Positions 45,749-56,917 of a stretch of DNA of 64,000 nt are shown piece by piece. How positions within the stretch are numbered: the stretch's first letter is position 1; each line of letters starts with the position of its first letter. A program made the translations under genes and the position numbers. Source of the stretch: Vandiemenella viatica (lineage: Eukaryota > Arthropoda > Insecta > Orthoptera > Morabidae); NCBI GenBank assembly GCA_031002005.1, contig CM061919.1, positions 170,483,121-170,547,120 on the forward strand, read 5' to 3'. The notes below the pieces were generated by a model, which had not been told where the DNA came from, made no database searches, and saw only the letters and a list, made by a program, of their open reading frames with translations.

Positions 45749-47451
45749 GGGAGCGTCCATAAATTACGTGGTTCGGTCTAGGGGGGAGGGGAGAGTTGGG
45801 AGAAAGCTTCGCTGGGGTACGTAGGAGGGGGGTCTGAGCCAAGCCAAGTAACTTTTCATTCATGTTATTTGTCACAGTTAAAATAACGTTCAGAACACAA
45901 ACAGCATTTGAATATTTATTTCAGCAATTTAATTATCTCAGTAAGTAATTTACAATAGTCTGACACTTGAAAACAGTTCAAAATGTCCTCTGGAATCAAT
46001 AGAAAAAAAACTAAGTGCCACCCGGAAAAAGGGGGGGGGGGGGTTTCACTGTAAGCACCTTAGAATTTTGGCAAATTCTAGTTTTGCTTAGGCGGGACTT
46101 AGAAATCCGAGATGAGCAGTTTTCAACTTTAAGGAATTTGCCTGTAACCTTTCCCACAGTAACAATTCACAATAAAAAACAATTTTAAAGTGTATTTATC
46201 ATATCGGGAAACGTTTAGTTTAAGAGATATTCCCGTTTGTTCAAGTTTTGAAACACGCGATCATAAAAGTAGAAATTCTAAGATTTGCAATATCTTTAAA
46301 TTGAGTAAAGCTACAACCGAACTTTTATCACCAGCTGTAGTCAGCACTGTCCCCGATATTTTGGCAATAAAATTAAGTAATTTGGTAAAGATTAATTAGC
46401 GATTTTAATTAAGAGAAAATAATAAGCTTTTTTATTAAAAGATATATTGATTTAAAAATTACATCAGTAGATAGCCCTAATTAAGATGATTTCGTACATA
46501 TATTGGTTTCCATAGTATTTGTCTGGTAACCAAGTTTTTGAAAATAGATTATTGCTGATTGTCGGGTGGAAGTTTCGGGAAAGTCCGCCAAGAATGGTCA
46601 CGTGATAAATTCAGTTTTAAGACGATAGAAACCTTTTGGAATGGTAAATTAAATTAAATTAGATAGAACAGGATGATAGAAAGTTTCGGTAAAAATCTCA
46701 AATTAAACTATCGTATACTTTTGAAGATATTAATTAAAGAAAGATTTGCCAAGGTCATAGGCGCGCGCAGGGCTATAATAGTTCGGGCGGCAAGCACACG
46801 TTGTCTCATTCTTACGCCGGGAAGTGATCGAGCAACTCCGCGCATGATTTTATCAGTGATGTTTAAAATAGGAACTTAGCCAAATGTAGTCTGTTCCTGT
46901 CTGTCTGTCGTCTGTTCCGGTCTGTCTTTAGTTTCGCTTAGTCTTTTTTGTTTGCATCGGTTGGTTGTAACTCGCCATGCTGGCTAGTTCGACCATGTTG
47001 GATGTTGTCGTGTTATATAGCTACTTTAACTTGTAACATGAACTTTTAAATTTTCATCAGCGGTTCGGTCGGTTTAAATATCTTCCCAAAACCTGCAAAC
47101 TTTTGGTAAAGTGTGATCGATTTGCCTGCTCAACTGTAAAATGCATATTTGAAATTGTGACTTTGAAAATAAAACTTTGGATTTTCGGAAAGTGACTTTT
47201 TCATTCAGTATGTAGTTTACAACCTTTTCTCTATTTGTGGTTTAACAAATATTGTGGCGACCTCAAGCATTTAGGTTGAGTTATTCGGCTACGTGGTCAA
47301 GTCAAAATTATTTCGAAAATTTTCTACAGAACTTTGAGTCAACATCAAGAGTTAGTTGAGGCACTAAGGCTATACTTCAGCCCCAGCATCAGCCCTGGGT
47401 CCTTACACCACACGAGGTGAAATTGGAGCTACGTAATTTATGGACGCTCCC
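45749..47451. mobile_element. TIR element with TAA duplication (PIF/Harbinger-like)
   Basis: Perfect 21-bp terminal inverted repeats start gggagcgtccataaatta (45749-45769 and 47431-47451). TAA lies immediately outside on both sides (45746-45748 and 47452-47454). A 3-bp duplication of TWA type suggests PIF/Harbinger, though the TIR itself is not diagnostic. The 1.7-kb interior has no transposase and contains an LTR-like repeat. It lies in the DYNLRB intron. Confidence 0.62.
46150..47260. repeat. LTR-like interspersed repeat, copy A
   Basis: It shares an ordered set of words with 59.05-59.65 kb: agtcagcactgtc (46339 here, 59167 there), then ttttaattaagag 64 and 63 bases later, and agatattaatt before a Lys-rich AT stretch. 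The 3' part has LTR-like content: a polyadenylation-type aataaaac near 47168 and an end near attgtggcgacc at about 47253-47264. No terminal duplication or second LTR was found, so a solo LTR is only one interpretation. Confidence 0.45.
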
Positions 47452-47695
47452 TAAACAGGGCAAAGATAAAAATCGCTATGTACGTATTCTCAGTGAGACC
47501 ATTCTCACTGCTAGCATCCGTCAGGTCAGGGCAAGGTATTTCAACCTGAAGATCGCAACGCGATCGATCTACATCGGTGAAGATTGGAGCGTTCCTGATC
47601 AGACCGCTACTGTAAACCTGCAAGAATCAGGTGAGATCGGATCAACACGGACGCCGAACATCTCAGAACTTGTTCAGAGTATCAGTATTGTATGA
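47417..47695 (+). other. Unrecognised 92-codon reading frame
   Basis: A short open frame crossing the right TIR of the preceding element and continuing into less AT-rich DNA. The product is moderately basic with no domain I recognise. Because it starts inside a transposon terminus, a genuine gene is unlikely; the stretch after 47455 could be an old repeat. Confidence 0.2.
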
Positions 47696-47916
47696 TTTTA
47701 TTCATAAAAATATTGTGATTCATCTTACAAAACTACACTGTGGACAGAGATCGCAAAAAAAAACTACAGAAAAATAATAACATTGCAAAATATTGTGCAA
47801 CAATAAGAATTATCCTAAAAGTATATTGTTTTATGTTATTCATGTTGAAAGTATTGAGAATTACATTCATTGTCTTCTTTTGTTTTTTGAAGTAGAATCA
47901 ACTGTAAGGTTTAAAC

Positions 47917-48218
47917 CACAGGTGGCCAACCCAAATGATCTTGCGGGCCACTTTGAAAGTGCATCATAACTCTGCGGGCCGCATATAAAATTATATATTA
48001 CCACTTGAGACGTTTTTTTTGGAGTGAAAAATTGAAACATGAGTTATTATTGTGTTTACTATTATTCTTACATGCAAACATAGATAATATACTAATAATG
48101 ATACTAAACGCACATTGTAGATAAATATATATATAACATAAAAAATATTTTGTAATAGTGTGATGAATCTCGCTGGCCGGAAAAATGTTCAAGGCGCGCC
48201 GCGGGTTGGCCACCCATG
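47917..48218. mobile_element. hAT-type short element with GTTTAAAC duplication
   Basis: The 302-bp element has ends cacaggtggccaaccc and the inverse of gggttggccacccatg, differing at two positions. Perfect 8-bp duplications gtttaaac lie at 47909-47916 and 48219-48226. Next to each end are gcgggccgc/cggcgcgcc-like GC blocks, typical of short hAT derivatives beginning CAGNGGTGGCCAACC. No transposase is present. It lies in the DYNLRB intron. Confidence 0.82.
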
Positions 48219-48459
48219 GTTTAAACAATAATAAAACAATTCGTAAGGGTCAAAAATATTATTTGACTTGACCTGACCTGGCCGCGAATGTGAATGCTAC
48301 TGGAACGTGAGCTGATCTGAGCTGACGTGTTTTGATCTCTAGTATGAATCGGTCTTAAGGCTGCGGAACCGCGGATGAAATATAAGAATCGGTTGGCCGT
48401 CCACTGTGGAAATTGGTTTGGATCGTAATATCAACATAGCAATTTGTCGCTCTAAAAAT

Positions 48460-49321
48460 CAGTTAGTACAAAGTGGTAGCTTTGCTGGAGACAGGTTGTC
48501 CGTATTGCTTCGGCTGTAATCGTAAGATGTAGTTTCATCGGAGGTTGTATTATTCTCCACCACCAATAAACTCCTCGGTGAATCTGTAACAGAACAATAG
48601 TGAACAGAGACTCGAGGACCATACCTATTGGCTTTATTGTTTGGAAGCTGGGCCATTTTAAATTACTCAGTACAATACCTGCTTTGCTATCATCCTTGCC
48701 TTCGGCATTTAGAAAATTATTAACACTTAACTTGTCGATGCACTCTGTGACCCGAGATTACAACCTTATGTATCAACATTATTATTTTAAATATTTCCTG
48801 TTATTGAAGCGTTTATCTATTTCCCCCAACTTTAAAATAAACTGAATGCAGTAGATGTGAGATCGAAGAGTTTCATGACGTTGTATATTGATAAAATATT
48901 CTTGGGTTTCTAACTGCGTAAAAATGTTGTACTCTAGGGATGTATCGATGAGAAAGTCTCTGCATTCGTTTTCAGCTAACTGAAGTAAACCGTCAATTTG
49001 GATAAAAAGGTGTCTGTTTCGACGTTGCAAGGGATACAAACAAACAAACGCCGAACCTTTGCGGTGACATCATCACTGACCCTGAAACTTACCGGAGCGC
49101 TGCCGGGTTCTGTTTATTCTAGTGTCTGTAATCAAAATTTTGATACAACTTTTTTGTTGAATAAACTTTCTGAAGTGAATAATCTCTTTTCTGAATTTCG
49201 CTGAAGTTTCACGTGTAACGTACCTTAGAACATTGATATCCTTCATTTTGTTTCCACAAATAGAGACCTCGAGCCTATTCTTATCTTGTCGCCAAGGCGG
49301 CGTAAAACAACAATAGATCAA
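48460..49321 (-). other. Minus-strand coding-like frames, identity unknown
   Basis: Three open minus-strand frames lie close together: 49321-49073 (from MKDINVLRYVTRE at 49246), 49039-48782 (HLFIQIDGLLQLAENECRDF) and about 48745-48460 (NNFLNAEGKDDSKAGIVLSN and a Ser/Thr-rich tail). A good donor gtaagt (49092-49087) and a possible acceptor before 49013 would define a 79-bp intron. However, the phases on the two sides do not agree for the longest frames. I do not recognise a family. They could be exons of a gene nested in the DYNLRB intron, a retrocopy, or chance. Confidence 0.25.
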
Positions 49322-49879
49322 AATTTAACAACTTAGGTAGTCCGGTTAAACAATTAACTCTCAAACTGCTATAATAGCATTGTCATATACTGATACGAAT
49401 GTTCAATCCTGAAGGAACTCCCAATTGAGGACAGATCAGGAAGTGGCTGTGATCATGGATCACGCATTCATGCCACATTCACATAGAATACTCGAGTAAG
49501 CTGGAAGCAAGCCCTATTGTTGAAGGTATGTACATTTTACATCTGGTAATCCTACGCTCCTGCGGTTTATTGTTTTCCAGTTCGTTTATAGTTGGTCTTT
49601 GCCAGAAGTCGTTTTATCAGTAACCTGAATTTCAGGAGAATTTTGTTCCTCCACTTTGCTTCTCGGCTTTCTTTCACCGATCCTATCAATCTGTTTTCTT
49701 TCACGAAGATCCTCCTGGATTTTAGTCTACACGCCTCTGGCCTAAGTTCATATAGCTGTCAGTAGAAGTCAGTTTCCTGCTTTTTTCTCTCCACATCTGC
49801 TGGTGTTTAAATAATGATTTGAAGAGAGGCCATAGCGATGAGTGGATATAATTTATGTACTGCGGTCGACTAATGGAAT

Positions 49880-50196
49880 CAGTGGCGTAGCTAGGTCAAC
49901 AAGGGCCCCGGTACAAAAAATTTATTTTGGGCCCTCAGGCCAGACGGGCGGCCTTTTTTTGCTTTGTGTTGCTGAGCTGAGGATGGGGCCCTTGAGTTGT
50001 GTTTAGGAGCTCCCTGAGCCGTGGTTGGGGGCCCCCCTGAGCAGTGAGAGGGCCCTAAGTGAGAGGCTTCCTGTGTCTCAGGGGCCCCCTTAGACGACTG
50101 TAGAGATAAAAAAAAAAGGTCAAAAGGTCGCCAGTTTGCCATGAAGGCTCGTGGGCCTCTGAACTGTGTGGTAGCCCCATAGTAGCTACGCCCCTG
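49880..50196. mobile_element. hAT-type short element with AATGGAAT duplication
   Basis: The 317-bp element starts cagtggcgtagcta and ends in the inverse tagctacgcccctg. Perfect 8-bp duplications aatggaat lie at 49872-49879 and 50197-50204. The interior contains repeated gggccc blocks and is far more GC-rich than the flanks. The minus-strand ORF across it is a by-product. No transposase is present. Confidence 0.85.
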
Positions 50197-50221
50197 AATG
50201 GAATTCATTTACGGTCCACGC

Positions 50222-51250
50222 GAATTCTTTAACAGCGACGTCCACCTTTTTTGCATTGTAGAGGCCTGCTATACTGTAGCAGCATAACTACCACCGATAT
50301 GTATAATGTGAAGGTTAAAGATTTCACTGCTTTAGTTTGGCATCTCATATTGCATTTGTAAGCTTTCTGATTATGTCGGGTGCCAAATCTTTGCTCGATG
50401 TTCAAGCAACTGTATTTGAATGTAAGGGTGTGGAGCAAGATGTCAACTAAATATTTTGGTGTCCTACAGTGTTGGAGTTGATCCACTCACCAGTTCTCTT
50501 TCTTGCTTTCCTGTGTTTAAGGGAGTATCCATATACTCTGCCCTTGCTGATGTTTAACTGGTTGGATTTGTAATAATTTGTTAATGTCGCAAAGTATGTC
50601 CATTTCTCTTCAACGTTTTCGAAACACCTACGCTAGGGCAACCACCATGTCATCTGAGTAAATGAAATGTTTAATATTCATAGTGTTCGTTGGACATTTG
50701 TGATTATGTTGTAAATGGCTGATGCTAAAACATTTTCTTGAGGGAGACCATTATTTATATTCCTCCAACAATCGTGCAGGAAAGTACCGATCAATGAAGG
50801 ATACTCCGGTGTTTTTCTTCCTTCGAAACCACCTTCAATTTGTTGATTTAGGTGAAGGACGCATCCACAACATGAGTTAGCAGGTCAGAATCCTGTATGC
50901 TGTTGAATAAATTCTTCCTCAAAGATGTTTCCATTTCGGTAAAATATCAGACGCTCCAAGACGTTGAAGGAGTGGTAAACAAATAAATAAGTCTGAAGTT
51001 TATTGAATCAGTAGGTACTTCTTCAATCTAAAAGAGCATCTTTTCGGGCTGTCGTGTATCTGTATTTTGGTAACACATGTATTCATTGTATTTAATAGCA
51101 TTTTAAGTGTTTTCTGTCCGAAATTCTTGAGTGTTATACCCTTTACATCGTCAACTCCGTTAGCTTTGTTTGATTTTATTTAAGCACGTTCATAGGATGA
51201 AAGCAGAGCCTAAAAAGGATTGTAGGAAGGCAACAAGTTTGTAAAAAAAA
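50222..51250 (-). pseudogene. LINE reverse transcriptase remnant, minus strand
   Basis: Reading down the minus strand with stops gives SIQDSDLLTHVVDASFT (about 50920-50865), then NGLPQ-N-VLASAIYN near 50745-50700 (the GLPQGSVLAP box). FIYSDDMVVALA follows near 50670 with the catalytic Asp pair, and then TPKYLVDILLHTLTFKYS near 50450-50400, equivalent to the TPKYLGVTLD-TLTFK motif. The order identifies a Jockey/I-like RT. It sits antisense to nothing coding but on the same strand as DYNLRB, inside its intron. Confidence 0.7.
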
Positions 51251-52255
51251 AAAAAAATGGCAAAGTCATCAGCATCTTAACAAGTTACATATGATCCATC
51301 TTTTTTCTTATTATATAAAGTGCCTCACCTCCGTATACGCGCTGTTATGATTGTCCACAGTTATCTGTTCTGCAGGTACAAACCCCTGTAATCCCCTTCA
51401 TATCTTCCCTTTTAACTCCATCACTCTTTAACGGTCCACTCAGATTTCAACATGTTTCTGTAGCACCAAGTCTGAAATGCTGCCACCTTTCTCTTCCTGA
51501 TACGTATGTCCAATGTTCTTGCTTCTATAAATAACTGAATTGCATACTTGCAGTTGCAGAAAGATTTTTATAAGATGTGTGTCAGTGTTCAACATTTATT
51601 AAATTTGAAAACTAATTCTGCTAGCTTTAATCTGCACTTAGTATCTTCTATGCATCACCGATCAGTTGTAATTTTTATTCCAAAATAAGAGATTTTCGGT
51701 ACTTCTACTGCGTAACTTCTAGTTTTAACTTGTTTCTTTTTTGTTACTGTTCCAATATTCTCTTCATTCCATTCACTAGAAAAAGTAATTAAAATCTTTC
51801 ATTATCTGTAAGAGAAAAGTTGGAAACATGTAACTAAAACAAACTATTAATGTGATAAATGTTCAAAGTGGCCTATGATATACGTATTACGCAACACTAT
51901 TTTATACGATTTATATTCATAGCAGAAAACTAAACAAAAAAATTAATTTATGTGTAGGATCAAATACTGGTCCCGTGACTGCTTAATATAACTAAGTTTT
52001 ATGTCAAAATTTGATTATTCACCAACTTCCAATAGAGGAGATATGAGTTGAACTTATGGACTGGATTGAAGAGCCAAGGAGAATCACTTCTTAAGATATC
52101 TGATAAAAGATTTGAAACTAAATCCGCAGCCACCTAACTTCAAATTCTCGGGAAGCAAAGAGAAATAACTGAATTAAATAAACAAAAGCATATTTTAAAA
52201 TTGAAACCATATATCAGAATTTAAATCAAGAAAAATTAGGGATTTGAAAATTAAC
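51251..52255. other. DYNLRB intron, no further feature seen
   Basis: AT-rich intronic DNA between the LINE remnant and the donor of the early DYNLRB exon. I see no element termini or coding frames. Confidence 0.4.
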
Positions 52256-52260
52256 CATAC

Positions 52261-52339
52261 CTTCACTGTTTAGAACTATAATTCCTTCCACTTCTCTATG
52301 TCCGAGGACTCTTTCCAGTGTTTCCTGTATTTCTCTAGC
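52261..52339 (-). CDS. DYNLRB: Dynein light chain roadblock-type, early exon
   Basis: A 79-nt minus-strand exon between an acceptor (tactttttgtag, ending at 52340) and a donor (gtatgg, starting at 52260). It reads AREIQETLERVLGHREVEG then IIVLNSEG, equivalent to the family start [25 protein letters not shown]. It begins in phase 0, so an upstream exon must supply the initiator Met. It ends one base into a Gly codon that the 45396-45563 exon completes exactly. The intron between them is 6697 bp and holds several transposons. The initiator exon was not identified upstream in the window. Confidence 0.9.
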
Positions 52340-52794
52340 CTACAAAAAGTAATACTTTAATTAAAACAAGGTATTCACACTTATATTTTTCTATTTTAGT
52401 ACAGATACTCATGTAATTCTATTCGTATTGCATTAACTTTGAATATCTGCGCAGTGTAGAAATGATTGTGTTGTCATCGCTTCTTTATACTGTATGTGTG
52501 CAACATTTCAAACAATATGGACGTCTGTATGTGGGTAATTAAATTAAATTCGTATGGTATTTTTGGCCAGGAATCACCGAAAAGTTCGGCCATAAAGTGA
52601 CAAAGGTTTTCCGAATTGCCGCGCATGTTCACTCATGTCGCGTCTGCACTTTCCTAACCCGGTAATTCCATTTGGTATTGGTTTAGCGTGGAAACTGAAC
52701 CATGGAGTTTACTAACATACGTACTACACATGAATAAAGAAAGTATTTTCAAGGGAGGAAAGTCACTTCTAAGATATACACACACACAAAAAAA

Positions 52795-52870
52795 CTCGCC
52801 GGAATCGGAATTCGAACGTCTGTTCGCCATTCATGCTCCTTAACCAACTGGGCAACCACAGCGATGCTGG
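52795..52870 (-). other. tRNA-like SINE head, minus strand
   Basis: On the minus strand an A-box-like gtggttgcccagttggttaa and a B-box-like cgttcgaattcc are spaced as in a tRNA. An ACACACAC run lies next to it at 52780-52788. The acceptor arms do not pair, so this is probably a SINE head rather than a tRNA gene. The remaining DNA from 52340 to 53717 shows nothing else recognisable. Confidence 0.45.
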
Positions 52871-54687
52871 TAGCGGGTGAAAATTAACCATATCTGTCGT
52901 ATGACAATTAAATCACTTTTCTATTGTTACTGTCAACATAATGAGAATTTCAGGACATAGCTATGAAATTATTGAAGCAGTTCGAACATCTGAAAGTGGA
53001 TGAAAATTGAACTGAAATATTCCATTTCATTCATAAATACATGCATTAATATGTACATACATGTAAAGCTGACATAACGCGTGTAAAAATAATCGGCAGG
53101 AATTTTAAATAAAGTCTTAAGTCTCCATTCTACAATTTGGAAAAACTTTGATTATATATACGAGTCATGAAGAATGTGGCATTATTTATTTTTATATTTT
53201 TTATTAAGATTTGAAGAAACACATTTATTTCCTTGAAATCCTTTTGATTTATCTTCAAGGATATCTAACGTTCCTAAGGTTTAATTTCCACTGTGACACA
53301 CTCAAAATCATCTTTTCTGTTATAAGAGTTTGATTGGGGAATGCTATCCCGTATAACCAATGTCCAAACTTTTGCCTCTTCCATTTCAACTTGTCTTTTC
53401 CTTTTGCAATATGTTTATGTTTGGATATGACCTAGAGACACGCCCCACAAAGACCGCTCCTCAGTATCCACATTACTTCGCGTTTTGGGTGTTATAGCAA
53501 GACGAACGATCCAATTTGTCTAGCGGGCATTAAAGTGGCTGTAATGTTCAGATTCGCGAAGAATTGCAGTTAAATGACTGTGCGCTTGTGATGGTTCTAT
53601 GGCTTAACAGGGTGTATTTTAAGACATTAATATGAGTTTTATTGAAAACATTATGAATTGCGAGCGTGGTGTAGTATTAGGATCCACGAGTAGCGGCAAG
53701 CATTGCGACACAGGCCTCGGCGCACAGTGGTCTGAAATCCCGAAAAGCTGGCCAAAAGTAAAAAAAAAAAGTTACTATTTAGGAACTTTGACTTTACTAG
53801 TTCCATAGAGCGGTATTTCTTTGATGTAAATCACGTGTTGGTTTCGCTTTGTGACTCATGCAGAAGGGCATAGACTCCTTTGAAAATGCCGACGCGACGT
53901 GGCGAGAACATCTGGCGCGTTGTAGCTCATACCGAAAATAAGCGATTAGTTGGAAAGTAACCGGCGAAAATTCACAATTCTTTTAAATGTAATAAGTGAT
54001 TGTGTACAGAACGACGTGGTGTTGCGAACATTTGAATTCGCAAAATGGATTCACCCCCACAATGTAAGAAAAATAATAATCTACATTAAACAAATTATTT
54101 AACAAGTTGAAAAAAGTTTGTGTGTTCTGTCGTGTTCGGTCGAATCTCATATGCCACCTTATAGCCTATATTGTATTTGATATTTATTTAAAAAAATTGG
54201 CTGCTACTAGCTGCTATTCTGTTAATAATATAATTTTATGTGTTAACATGCATAACGACAAAATTGTTGATCAGGTAAATATTTTAAGGTTTGAATACGG
54301 CCTTGACCTTTCCTCGTATTTCGGTAATACTTTCAGGTTCCAGTGTATTTGAGGACTGATTTATCAGAATGAAATTTAACAGAATCATTAATAAATCGAT
54401 TAAAAAATTAAAAGATTATAATAAATTACAGTATTTTTTAAATACATTTTTAATGGATTTTAAATGTTTCAGAATGTACATCTACTACATGTATAGAGAT
54501 TTCTAGAAAAGAAATTATTTTACTACTAAAAGGAAAACTAAACAATGATGTTGCAGACATTGTTGCAACAATTGAAATTCATAAATCTGATGAAACAAAA
54601 GTAACTATTTAGGAACGTTCACTTTACTAGTGCCATAGAGCGGTATTTCTTTGATATAAATCACGTGTCGATTTCGCTTTGTGACTC

Positions 54688-54998
54688 ATGCAGAAGGGCA
54701 TAGACTCGTTTGAAAGTGCGCAAGAATCGTGCAATAAATATAGAAAAAGATTTCGGGAAGATTTCTCGCGAAAATGCAGCCGCCAAGAAACGATGGAGGA
54801 TGTATTTTTGCGACTTTTGGTTTCCTCAAAACCCTTTATTACGAGCCTCAGGAAATTGCCACAAAAAATTTGAGATCGCTGTCAATAGAGGCATTAGAGC
54901 TACTCAATCCGCCAGATATCGCAACACATTGCTCTGATGTAACTGATTCTGTGACGGATGAATCAATGACAGATTGTTGTGATTCCGATAGCGAATAA
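54688..54998 (+). pseudogene. ORF remnant inside Transib-like element
   Basis: Overlapping frames at 54688-54873, 54710-54937 and 54774-54998 share DNA that looks like a protein 3' end. The last one ends in an acidic tail (TDSVTDESMTDCCDSDSE). The first reads FESAQESCNKYRKRFREDFS and SRQETMEDVFLRLLVSS. This may be the C-terminus of the lost transposase, broken by indels, but I cannot identify catalytic residues. Confidence 0.35.
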
Positions 54999-55577
54999 AA
55001 TGTACCTTGTTTCTTATTAAGCAATCGAATTTCTGTACAAATAAAAAATGTTTTATAAGTAAAATTGCATAAAACTATTTTTCTTTTTTCTTCAACAATA
55101 CAATTTTAAACATTTTTAATAAAATATTATCAATAAGCAATTTTGTTTTTTATTTTTAAAATGAAATATAGATTTACGTCCTCATAAGTCCCGTTTAATA
55201 TATTTTTTTTTTTTTTTGAAAAAGATACTATTTTTCTGTTTGTAAAAATGTCCACCACAATGACTTTGCCATTTTTATATTATAAGAGCCAATTTTAATC
55301 AGTATTAACAAAAGTCGTGATATATTCAATATCGTATGAAATATTGTTTTAACTTTTTTCATTATTACCGATTTCATATACTTATAGGATATTTTATGCA
55401 TTCAACATAAATTTTTGTACTAGCATCCGCCATTTTGAAGCCGTCATTTTGTTTTTTTTCAACAAATAATGTCCAGATTTTTTATAACAGATATTAAATC
55501 ACCCAATATTTATACTATTTTTTAGATAATCTGCCATTTTAAATATTTTCTGCCATTTTGGAACCGACATTTTGTTT

Positions 55578-55583
<6 letters not shown>

Positions 55584-55612
<29 letters not shown>
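55584..55612. repeat. (AT)n microsatellite
   Basis: An uninterrupted alternating TA run inside the Transib-like element. Confidence 0.95.
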
Positions 55613-55616
<4 letters not shown>

Positions 55617-55732
55617 GACGTAGATATTTGTTATCAGCGACCTACACAGATCATGTATACAAATTTTCATGAAGATTGAACAAGGATTTCTATTTTGGCC
55701 AGCTTTTCGGGATTTCAGACCACTGTGCGGCG

Positions 55733-56915
55733 CCTGGGTAAGGGTTTCATGAAAAAGAAGCGTCAGTATAAAAAGAGGAGCCGCCTCCGAGCGCCGCTTT
55801 TTCATCATCAGTCTTCATCGGATTCGGACCTTCGATCCAGAGCAAAGTTTTAATTTTTGTGGCAGTGAGTGATATTAGCGTGTGCTTCTAGTTATTTACG
55901 GTTAACCGTCTGAGTTGGTTTTATGTCTTGTTCCAGGAGTAAGTTAGTTGTCTGGTATTTTTTAATTGTAGTTATTCATAGAGAGTAGGATTTTAGTATA
56001 ATCACTCAAATTAGGTGTTTTCGTCGAAACTAGCAAGAGCTAAGTTAACGTAAGTGTGTCAGGTTAGGGAAGTAATAATAATACCAACAAAATTAATTAT
56101 TAGTCGCCACTTAGCGGTTGCACAATTGTTTAAAAATTGCCACGTCTATTCTGCTGTTTTAAATTCTGTTCCAGTTTAGAAGCTGTGAATCAGCCATCAA
56201 ATACTGATTTTATAATTTATAAGTGTGCAACAAGTGTGCAAGAAATTGATAAGAACTTCAGTAATTTGAAATCGTAAATTTCCAATGTTGCCCAATTTGT
56301 ATGATATTCAAAGAAAAGGTTAGGGATTGTTAGCGAAAATTAATAATAATAATTTAATTTAAGTATTAAGAAATTCAGGGATTATTTGCGGTACTAGCAG
56401 AACTGTCTTCGTTTTTTATAAAAATCTGTTGTGTAAGGAATCTTCTGATATAAATTTAAATAATATACTGGTTGATGGGGCTAATAAAATTTAAGGAAAA
56501 GCTGTGCATTAAAGACTTAACTGAAAATTATTTAATCTCTATTTGTTATAATTTAGTAGTGTTGAGATTTCAGAACATTTCAGAAGCAGATATGAAGTGG
56601 CCACGATCGAAGGGAAAGAGCCTTATATGTTATTATTACCTGATGCTTTCCAGGTAAGCACAAGTAAACTCACGTGAACAAGAGCCAAGGTGAGAAGCTG
56701 TATGTTTCGGTAAATGCACAGACCAGAAGCTTCTGAAAGTAAGTGACTATTATATTTTATTCCTGAAATATATAAGCGGTTCTTAGAGAAAGGTTTTAAA
56801 CATATAAGCAGTGTTCTTTCAGACGCTGTACATGAACTTTACGCGGATGTCCAAGTAAAATTTGTATACTGTTGCTAAAAATGTCGGATACTGTTATGCG
56901 CGAACTATGATGAAC
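55733..56915. other. No recognised gene; possible core promoter
   Basis: A TATAAAAA box (55767-55774) is followed by gc-rich DNA and tcagtc (55808-55813), which could be an initiator but is farther than usual from the TATA. Short + strand frames downstream have no identifiable product. This could be promoter or LTR DNA split by the Transib insertion. Confidence 0.25.
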
Positions 56916-56917
56916 TA

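Larger units (their letters stand above)
53723..55727. mobile_element. Transib-like DNA transposon
   Basis: Perfect 35-bp terminal inverted repeats begin CACAGTGGTCTGAAATCC (53723-53757 and 55693-55727). They are flanked by a 5-bp duplication CGGCG (53718-53722 and 55728-55732). Transib elements, the relatives of RAG1, make 5-bp duplications of consensus CGNCG and have TIRs starting CACWRTG, so length, target sequence and terminus all agree. The 2005-bp copy is AT-rich inside, with an internal direct repeat of about 120 bp (53766-53885 and 54598-54716). Only remnant ORFs are present, so it is non-autonomous. The apparent cut in surrounding GC-rich DNA rejoins cleanly across the duplication. 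Confidence 0.8.

Noticed and set aside
48782..49093. A confident two-exon gene with a 79-bp intron
   Set aside because: Donor and acceptor are present, but the phase after the first exon leads to an early stop; kept only as a low-confidence feature.
49891..50208. 105-codon minus-strand ORF
   Set aside because: It covers an entire short hAT-type element including both termini and one target duplication.
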